NCBI GenBank assembly: GCA_035406565.1
Contig: DAONLG010000042.1
Span: 1 to 12,980 of the forward strand
Length of the DNA stretch: 12,980 nucleotides
From: Soehngenia sp035406565
GTDB lineage: Bacteria > Bacillota > Clostridia > Tissierellales > Tissierellaceae
Direction: 5' to 3'
Shown: positions 7,715 through 12,980 of the stretch, one piece after another
How positions within the stretch are numbered: position 1 is the stretch's first letter
Layout of the letters: each line of letters begins with the position of its first letter
Program-made: the position numbers and the translations under genes
The notes under the pieces: model-generated
The model's database searches: none
What the model was told of the DNA's origin: nothing
The model's input: only the letters and a program-made list of their open reading frames with translations

Positions 7715-7746
7715 TTAAGAAATAGGGGGTTACCCCTATTTCTTAA
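7715..7746 (+). terminator. Strong intercistronic hairpin between oppA and oppB
   Basis: TTAAGAAATAGGGG (7715-7728) and CCCCTATTTCTTAA (7733-7746) form a perfect 14-bp stem with a GTTA loop. The sequence after it (TCTAAAAATATAATTT) has no clean T-run, so full termination is doubtful. Partial termination or protection of the oppA mRNA end from 3' exonuclease would give much more OppA than OppBCDF, a common arrangement in binding-protein operons. Confidence 0.7.
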
Positions 7747-7760
7747 TCTAAAAATATAAT

Positions 7761-7790
7761 TTACCAATGTAAACCTATAAATTCTATGAT
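7761..7790 (+). promoter_or_regulatory. Possible internal promoter before oppB
   Basis: TTACCA (7761-7766) and TATGAT (7785-7790) are 18 bp apart, in the 139-base oppA-oppB gap and after the hairpin. Each hexamer is one or two bases from consensus. It could give a low, separate level of oppBCDF transcription. It is weakly supported in this AT-rich DNA. Confidence 0.3.
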
Positions 7791-7829
7791 ACTACGATTT
7801 GATAAAATTTTATTTAAGGCGGGGAAAAA

Positions 7830-8816
7830 ATGATAAAGTACGTAGGAAAGAGAATTATGTATATGATATTAGTATTTTTTATCATGTCTATTGCACTCTT
7901 CTTTTTGTACAATTTGATTCCAGGGGATCCAGCTAGAGCTGAATTAGAACCTTTAAGAAACAAACTAACTGCAGAAGAGTATCAATACAGATATCAATTA
8001 GCAAGAGAAAGGTTAGGACTTGACGATCCTATGCCTATTAGATATGCAAAATGGATGAGTGGAGTTCTTCAAGGGGATTTTGGTATGTCATCCATATACA
8101 AAGCACCTGTCAGAGAAGTAATCGTGAGTCCAATGAAAATTACGGTTTTTATTAATATATTTTCAATAATCATTACTTTAGCTATAACTATACCACTTGG
8201 TATATTTACGGCTGTTAAGAAAAATTCAATATTTGACAAATCAGTGCAAGTATTGACGATTGTTGGATATAGCATTCCAGTTTTTATAATTGCACTATTA
8301 TTTATATATCTTTTTGCAGTAAGATTGGGATGGTTCCCAGTTAGTGGACTTAATACTCCAAACTTCTCAGGTACTGCATGGGAAGAGTTTAAAGACACTA
8401 TGTATCATTTAGCACTTCCATTAGGAGTACTGACAGTCGGATCATTAGGAGGATTAACAAGATATGTAAGAGCAGCAATGATAGACGCACTAAGTATGGA
8501 CTACATAAGGACTGCAAGAGCTAAAGGTTTAAAAGAAAGAGTGGTTATATTTTCCCATGCTTGGAGAAATGCATTACTTCCTGTCATAACCTTGATTATA
8601 AGTTGGCTTATGAGTGTATTTGCTGGCTCACTCGTAATTGAAAGGATGTTTAACCTAAAAGGTATGGGAGACTTTTATATATCAGCTTTGACTAATCAAG
8701 ATTATAATGTAGCAATGGCAATCCAATTATTTTATATAATTCTTGCTCTACTTGGGAACTTACTATCTGATTTAAGCTATGGTGTAGTCGATCCGAGAGT
8801 TAGAGTAAATAAATAA
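7830..8816 (+). CDS. oppB: Oligopeptide ABC transporter permease OppB
   Basis: This is the first channel subunit of the peptide importer, in the cytoplasmic membrane. It has the OppB/DppB layout: TM1 at about 9-29, the external loop beginning with PGDP (31-34) and containing LGLDDPMPIRYAKWM (62-76) and GDFGMS (82-87), then five further membrane segments at about 103-128, 139-164, 195-210, 249-269 and 293-315. The cytoplasmic coupling helix carries the EAA motif, here DYIRTARAKGLKE (224-236) running to ALLP (248-251). The typical VIERMFNLKGMG segment is at 269-280. The length of 328 aa is normal, with no insert. The ribosome site GGCGGGG is at 7818-7824, and oppC starts 11 bases after the stop codon. 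Confidence 0.95.
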   Translation: MIKYVGKRIMYMILVFFIMSIALFFLYNLIPGDPARAELEPLRNKLTAEEYQYRYQLARERLGLDDPMPIRYAKWMSGVLQGDFGMSSIYKAPVREVIVSPMKITVFINIFSIIITLAITIPLGIFTAVKKNSIFDKSVQVLTIVGYSIPVFIIALLFIYLFAVRLGWFPVSGLNTPNFSGTAWEEFKDTMYHLALPLGVLTVGSLGGLTRYVRAAMIDALSMDYIRTARAKGLKERVVIFSHAWRNALLPVITLIISWLMSVFAGSLVIERMFNLKGMGDFYISALTNQDYNVAMAIQLFYIILALLGNLLSDLSYGVVDPRVRVNK

Positions 8817-8827
8817 GGAGGAGAACT

Positions 8828-10642
8828 ATGTCAAAAGATACAAATCAAAAGAAAAAAAAGCCTTCCCTCCTTAAGAGATTATTTGGCGGGAAAAGTGACA
8901 TGTCAATATATGAAGAAGAACTAGTCCAAAGCCCTTTCAGAACTATAATATCGAACTTTAAAGATAATAAAGTAGCTATGACGGGCTTAATAGGGTTTTC
9001 TATTATACTTTTAATTGTCTTAATCGGACCATTTATATTTCCAATTACTACATCTTTTTCTGAAGTTTCTCAAATAAACGTAGCACCTGGGCTAGATATG
9101 ATGGATGTACCTGAAGAACTTCAGGGGAATATAAAGCAAATCTCTATTGGACCAACTTTTTCTGTTGGCATTTCAAACAATGGAGATGTATATATATGGG
9201 GAAAAACGAAAATATCATCAGCTTTAGATGTTGCAAATATACCGGAAGATATGGGGAAAATAGTTCAAGTTTCTGCCGGGTTTGATCATATTATCTTTTT
9301 AAATGAAGATGGCAAATTATTCTTTTCAGGCAATAATAGGCAAAGGCAATCTACCCCTACTTATGAAGTTGAGAACCTCACTAATATAAAACAAATTGAA
9401 GCAGGTTATCAATCTTCTGTAGTAGTCACTGAAGATGGATATGTGTATTATTTTGGAAATTCAATGAACAATGATTATAATGAGATGAATCCATATCAAG
9501 GGCAAATTGATAAAGTTGCTACTACGTCTGATGGAGTTATTGGATTAACTAAATCAGGAGAAGTAGTATATCTAGGCAATCAACAAAACGCATATACTAG
9601 GATTCCTGAAAATATGGGGAAAATAGTAGATATAGGGACAACTGCAAGCACTGTAGCTGCTGTCAATGAAAATGGAAAAGTTTTTGTATGGGGGAACATT
9701 TCAACTAATGGAGAAGGGAATCCTCCAGAATTAGACGAAAAAATTATTTCTATTCAAGGGGGAAGATACCACTATACAGCACTGACTGAAAGTGGAAGAA
9801 TTGTTTCTTGGGGAGCTAATAATTATAAACAAACAGAAGTTCCATCAGAGCTAAAAGATGTAAAGGTTGTAAGCTATTTTATTGACTCTTATCAAAATTA
9901 TGCAATTGATGAAAATAACAATCTTCATACTTGGGGATTAAAGGGATATCTTTTGGGCACTGATGAGCTTGGGAGAGATATTTTTTCTAGATTAATAAAC
10001 GGTGGGAGGATGTCAGTCTTTATTGGAGCGGTTGCTGTTATAATATCAACTATCATTGGCATTGTTGTGGGAAGCGTTTCTGGATTTGTCGGAGGAAAAG
10101 TAGATATGGTACTGCAAAGAATTTCAGAAATGGTTTCTTCATTACCTTTCTTACCATTTGCGATGATATTGTCTTCACTGATTGGCAATAAAATACCTCC
10201 AAATCAAAGAGTATTTTTGATCATGGTAATCTTAGGACTTTTATCATGGCCAGGATTACAAAGACTTGTTAGAGCTCAAATACTATCGATTAGAGAACAA
10301 GAATATGTTACTGCTGCTAAATCAGTTGGTATAAAGCAAGTGAGTATCATTTTTAAACATATATTACCAAATGTTGTTTCTGTAATAATTGTTTCTGCAA
10401 CTTTAGATTTTGCAACTAGTATGCTTACAGAAGCTACTTTATCCTACCTTGGATTTGGGGTACAAGCTCCTCAGCCAACATGGGGAAATATGCTATATGG
10501 TGCTAACAATAGTATAGTTATTCAAAATTACTGGTGGAGATGGGTATTTGCTTCCATTATTTTAGGTGTATGCGTTATTTGCATTAACTTAATTGGTGAT
10601 GGATTAAGAGATGCGATTGACCCTAAATCTCAAGAACGTTAG
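8828..10642 (+). CDS. oppC: OppC permease with inserted extracellular RCC1-like propeller
   Basis: This is the second channel subunit of the peptide importer, about twice the usual 300-aa length. Residues 1-49 are a basic cytoplasmic N terminus and 50-72 are TM1. The standard post-TM1 loop starts (SFSEVSQINVAPG, 76-88) and is interrupted by seven RCC1/BLIP-II-like repeats (94-370). It then resumes exactly at LLGTDELGRDIFSRLINGG (375-393). TM2-TM6 lie at about 394-417, 435-453, 461-480, 512-530 and 573-592. The EAA coupling helix EYVTAAKSVGIKQVS (492-506) to HILPN (511-515) is intact, so transport should be preserved. The reading frame is continuous and codon use looks like that of its neighbours, so this is not an assembly join. 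Topology puts the propeller outside, near the OppA docking face. It contains no Cys. GGAGGAG at 8818-8823 sets the start. The propeller's function is unknown. Confidence 0.94.
   Translation: MSKDTNQKKKKPSLLKRLFGGKSDMSIYEEELVQSPFRTIISNFKDNKVAMTGLIGFSIILLIVLIGPFIFPITTSFSEVSQINVAPGLDMMDVPEELQGNIKQISIGPTFSVGISNNGDVYIWGKTKISSALDVANIPEDMGKIVQVSAGFDHIIFLNEDGKLFFSGNNRQRQSTPTYEVENLTNIKQIEAGYQSSVVVTEDGYVYYFGNSMNNDYNEMNPYQGQIDKVATTSDGVIGLTKSGEVVYLGNQQNAYTRIPENMGKIVDIGTTASTVAAVNENGKVFVWGNISTNGEGNPPELDEKIISIQGGRYHYTALTESGRIVSWGANNYKQTEVPSELKDVKVVSYFIDSYQNYAIDENNNLHTWGLKGYLLGTDELGRDIFSRLINGGRMSVFIGAVAVIISTIIGIVVGSVSGFVGGKVDMVLQRISEMVSSLPFLPFAMILSSLIGNKIPPNQRVFLIMVILGLLSWPGLQRLVRAQILSIREQEYVTAAKSVGIKQVSIIFKHILPNVVSVIIVSATLDFATSMLTEATLSYLGFGVQAPQPTWGNMLYGANNSIVIQNYWWRWVFASIILGVCVICINLIGDGLRDAIDPKSQER
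9107..9937 (+). repeat. Seven RCC1-like repeats within oppC
   Basis: Seven units encode residues 94-370 of OppC. The pattern is roughly P-E-L-x(2-3)-K-I-x-x-I-x-x-G, then a variable stretch, N-x-x-G-x-V-x-x-W-G. The closing Gly falls at residues 125, 168, 210, 250, 289, 329 and 370, a spacing of 39-43. Clear closers are VYIWG, VYYFG, VFVWG and IVSWG. Divergent ones are FFSG and VVYLG. Seven blades of about 40 residues match the size of BLIP-II, the seven-bladed beta-lactamase inhibitor of the RCC1 superfamily, rather than the longer blades of eukaryotic RCC1. Closed propellers have adjacent ends, which suits insertion in a loop. Confidence 0.88.
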
Positions 10643-10654
10643 GGGGAAGAATAG

Positions 10655-11647
10655 ATGGCACTATTAGAAATTAGAGATCTTCACACATTTTTTAAAACAA
10701 AAAGAGGCATAGTAAAAGCAGTAAATGGTGTAACTTATTCAATAGATCAAGGAAGAACTTTAGGGCTTGTTGGCGAATCTGGAAGTGGGAAAAGTGTATC
10801 TGCAATGAGCATTATCAAGTTATTGGATGGTAATGGTTATATAGAAAGTGGAAAAATTATATTTGATGGTAAAAATTTAGCAGATGTACCTATTAGAGAA
10901 ATGACTCATATAAGAGGGAATGATATCTCTGTTATTTTTCAAGAACCAATGACCTCTTTAAATCCAGTCTTTACTATAGAAAGGCAAGTAGCAGAGCCTT
11001 TCATGATTCACCAAAAAATGAATAAAAAGGAAGCTAACAAAGAAGTAGTTAACATGCTTTCTTTAGTAAAAATACCCAACCCTGAATCAGTAGCAAAACA
11101 ATATCCTCATCAATTGTCAGGCGGTATGAGACAAAGAGTAATGATAGCGATGGCATTAGCTTGCATGCCAAAATTGTTAATTGCAGATGAACCTACCACA
11201 GCTCTCGATGTAACAATACAAGCGCAGATACTGAAACTAATGAATGAACTTAAGTCAAAAATAGGCACATCGATTTTATTTATTACCCATGACTTGGGAG
11301 TAATAAATCAAATGGCTGATGATGTAGCTGTAATGTATTGCGGCCAAGTTGTAGAAAAAGCTCCAAGAAGAACAATTTTTGCGGATATAAGTAAATACAT
11401 GCATCCTTATACTGAAGGATTGATGTATTCTATACCAAGATTGGATACAGAAAAAGGTAAAAGGCTAGAAGCTATTCCCGGTTCGGTGCCACATCCATTG
11501 GACTTACCAAAAGGATGCAAGTTTGCACCGAGATGTAAATATGCTACTGATAAATGCAACAATGAAGAACCCGAACTTCACACAATAGAAAATGATCATC
11601 AAATTAGATGCTTTTATCCACAGAAAGGGGTGAGAGCGAATGCCTAA
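10655..11647 (+). CDS. oppD: Oligopeptide ABC transporter ATPase OppD
   Basis: This is one of the two cytoplasmic ATPases that drive peptide import. Walker A is GESGSGKS (40-47), the Q-loop Gln96 sits in IFQEPMTSLNP, the signature is LSGGM (154-158, Met as is usual for OppD/DppD), Walker B is LLIADEP (174-180), the D-loop is TALD (182-185) and the H-loop His212 is in THD. The C-terminal oligopeptide/dipeptide extension has four cysteines, 288, 294, 301 and 319 (GCKFAPRC, KC, RCF), the arrangement reported to hold a [4Fe-4S] cluster in DppD/OppD structures. The length of 330 aa is standard, with no insert. It follows oppC by 12 bases with a GGGGGAAG ribosome site, and its last 8 bases overlap oppF, suggesting coupled translation. 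Confidence 0.96.
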   Translation: MALLEIRDLHTFFKTKRGIVKAVNGVTYSIDQGRTLGLVGESGSGKSVSAMSIIKLLDGNGYIESGKIIFDGKNLADVPIREMTHIRGNDISVIFQEPMTSLNPVFTIERQVAEPFMIHQKMNKKEANKEVVNMLSLVKIPNPESVAKQYPHQLSGGMRQRVMIAMALACMPKLLIADEPTTALDVTIQAQILKLMNELKSKIGTSILFITHDLGVINQMADDVAVMYCGQVVEKAPRRTIFADISKYMHPYTEGLMYSIPRLDTEKGKRLEAIPGSVPHPLDLPKGCKFAPRCKYATDKCNNEEPELHTIENDHQIRCFYPQKGVRANA

Positions 11648-12980
11648 AATAAAAGATGGTAAAAAAGTATTAATAAGAGTCGAAAACTTAAAGCAGTATT
11701 TTCCAGTTAAAAAAGGAACTTTCTTTAGTCCTGAGCATTTGTTTGTTAGAGCCAATGAGGATGTAACTTTGGATATTTATGAAGGAGAAACTTTTGGACT
11801 AGTTGGAGAGAGCGGTTGTGGAAAGTCCACACTAGGAAGAACTTTACTCCAATTGTATGAACAAACAGACGGAAGGACATTATATTATGGAAGAAGCATT
11901 GATGATATAACACCCAAATATGTTTTGGAAGTTTATAAGAATTTAGATAAAGAAGTTAAAGAACTCCATCAGCTTAGACACAGAGAGAACGAAGACAAAG
12001 AAAACTATGAAAAACTAACCGATGGAAATGAAAAGTACAAAGCTCTTGAAAAATATCGAGAATCAGAGAAAAAAGCGAGAAACAAATATCTTGATATTGT
12101 TGAACTCGTTGGAGGTTTTTTAGTAGCTGATGATTTTTCAGAGATTTCTAAAGTGTTAACAAGCCAATATGAAGTAAAAATACAGGCGAAAGAGATAAGA
12201 GACGAGATAAAGAAATTACAAATTGAATCTGATGAACTAAAAAACAAGGGAAAGTCAATTGATAGCCAGAATAGTAAAATAGAAGAACTAAAGAAGGAAC
12301 TAGCAAAGAAAGAAAAGACTATAGCTGATTTTGAGTTAGAAGTTGACAAATTAAAAGATAGGTATAGAGAGCATCCAGATTTTGAAAAGTACGAGAGTAA
12401 AAAAGATGATGGGATAAATTTAGCAAAATTAGAAGAAGAGGAAATGAGAAGACTAAGAAAAGACTTGCAACTCATATTCCAAGATCCCTATTCTTCTCTA
12501 AATCCTAGATTAACTGTAGGACAAATTATTTCAGAGGGCTTGTATGCTCACAATATGTTCCCTAAAAATAGCGAGGAAACGCAGAAATACATTTTATCAA
12601 CTATGGAAAAATGTGGGTTAGCACCTTATTTTGTTCATAGATATCCTCATCAATTTTCTGGTGGACAAAGACAGAGAATCGGCATTGCAAGATCAGTTGC
12701 ATTAAATCCTAAGTTTATCGTCTGTGACGAGGCTGTATCTGCACTAGATGTATCCATACAATCGCAAATAATAAATCTTTTGATAGACTTGAAAGAGCAA
12801 GAGAATCTAACTTATATGTTTATTAGCCATGATTTGAGTGTCATTAGATATATCAGCGATAGAGTTGGAGTCATGTATTTGGGGAATATTGTAGAATTAG
12901 CTGATACTGAAGAAATATTTGAAAACATGATGCATCCTTATACTCAGGCATTATTATCAGCTATACCAACTACTGACCCT
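11640..12980 (+). CDS. oppF: OppF ATPase with long coiled-coil insert (partial, runs off end)
   Basis: This is the second ATPase of the importer, open at the window end: 447 codons are visible with no stop. Walker A is GESGCGKST (56-64), the Q-loop Gln281 is in IFQDPYSSLNPR, the signature is FSGGQ (339-343), Walker B is FIVCDEA (359-365), the D-loop is SALD (367-370) and the H-loop His397 is in SHD. Lys62 to Gln281 is 219 residues, against about 45 in ordinary OppF, so some 175 residues are inserted at about 93-268. All catalytic motifs are intact, and the frame through the insert is uninterrupted. The C-terminal MHPYTQALLSAIP is the usual OppF ending region. The remaining C terminus, including any cysteine cluster, is outside the window. 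The start ATG overlaps the oppD end by 8 bases and follows AAAGGGGTGA. Confidence 0.94.
   Translation, partial: MPKIKDGKKVLIRVENLKQYFPVKKGTFFSPEHLFVRANEDVTLDIYEGETFGLVGESGCGKSTLGRTLLQLYEQTDGRTLYYGRSIDDITPKYVLEVYKNLDKEVKELHQLRHRENEDKENYEKLTDGNEKYKALEKYRESEKKARNKYLDIVELVGGFLVADDFSEISKVLTSQYEVKIQAKEIRDEIKKLQIESDELKNKGKSIDSQNSKIEELKKELAKKEKTIADFELEVDKLKDRYREHPDFEKYESKKDDGINLAKLEEEEMRRLRKDLQLIFQDPYSSLNPRLTVGQIISEGLYAHNMFPKNSEETQKYILSTMEKCGLAPYFVHRYPHQFSGGQRQRIGIARSVALNPKFIVCDEAVSALDVSIQSQIINLLIDLKEQENLTYMFISHDLSVIRYISDRVGVMYLGNIVELADTEEIFENMMHPYTQALLSAIPTTDP
11916..12443 (+). other. Coiled-coil insert region of oppF
   Basis: This region encodes residues 93-268 of OppF, between the beta-hairpin after Walker A and the RRLRKDLQLIFQ strand before the Q-loop. 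Two charged helical stretches, about 94-157 and 168-245, flank a short GGFLVADD turn (158-165). The second has regular I/L spacing (I186, I190, L193, L200, I214, L217, L221, I228, L233, L238) among Lys/Glu/Asp, as expected of a coiled coil. A helical hairpin projecting from the ATPase surface is the simplest model. I do not recognise it as a named domain. Confidence 0.8.

Noticed and set aside
7786..7833. A 15-codon reading frame (MILRFDKILFKAGKK) whose TGA overlaps the oppB ATG as ATGA, resembling a coupled leader peptide.
   Set aside because: It has no ribosome binding site upstream and its ATG lies within the possible TATGAT promoter element. oppB has its own GGCGGGG site.
8828..10642. OppC as two genes (a separate RCC1 protein and a permease) or a chimeric assembly.
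   Set aside because: The frame is continuous, no stop or internal ribosome site separates the parts, canonical OppC sequence exists on both sides of the propeller, and base composition does not change at the joints.
12005..12475. A 156-codon minus-strand open frame rich in Ser and Phe.
   Set aside because: It is the antisense shadow of the Lys/Glu-rich coiled-coil region of oppF; its composition is the mirror of AAA/GAA codons and it has no ribosome site.

Overview
The window is AT-rich chromosomal DNA from a low-GC Gram-positive bacterium. The evidence is A/T-ending codons, strong GGAGG-type ribosome binding sites, sigma-A-like promoters, a lipoprotein with an LAGC lipobox, and a TypA/Cls/PepT/DegV/Opp gene set typical of Firmicutes. 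An anaerobic clostridial or Tissierella-like host is my best guess, but it is inference only. There are no mobile elements, RNA genes or CRISPR arrays, and no gene-free stretch longer than about 185 bases.

Left half (1-5613), housekeeping genes. typA (translational GTPase) and cls (cardiolipin synthase) form a two-gene plus-strand unit. It ends in a perfect 15-bp hairpin shared with the convergent pepT (tripeptidase, minus strand). pepT and a DegV/FakB-family fatty-acid-binding protein gene diverge from a short AT-rich promoter region. pepT probably starts at a TTG rather than at the nearby ATG.

Right half (5614-12980), one oligopeptide ABC-importer operon, oppA-oppB-oppC-oppD-oppF, cut by the window end. 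It has a near-consensus promoter (TTGAAA, 17 bp, TATAAT), a structured leader carrying a weak CodY-like box, and a strong hairpin between oppA and oppB. OppA binds peptide outside the cell, OppB and OppC form the channel, and OppD and OppF hydrolyse ATP. PepT nearby could process imported tripeptides.

The notable part is that two subunits of this importer are enlarged. OppC (604 aa) carries about 280 extra residues in the extracellular loop after its first membrane helix. They form seven RCC1/BLIP-II-like repeats, enough for a complete seven-bladed beta-propeller. OppF carries about 175 extra residues, rich in Lys and Glu and predicted coiled coil, between Walker A and the Q-loop on the cytoplasmic side. 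OppB and OppD have ordinary lengths, and all catalytic and coupling motifs are intact. The system therefore reads as a functional Opp importer with an added extracellular propeller and an added intracellular coiled coil. Their roles are unknown to me.
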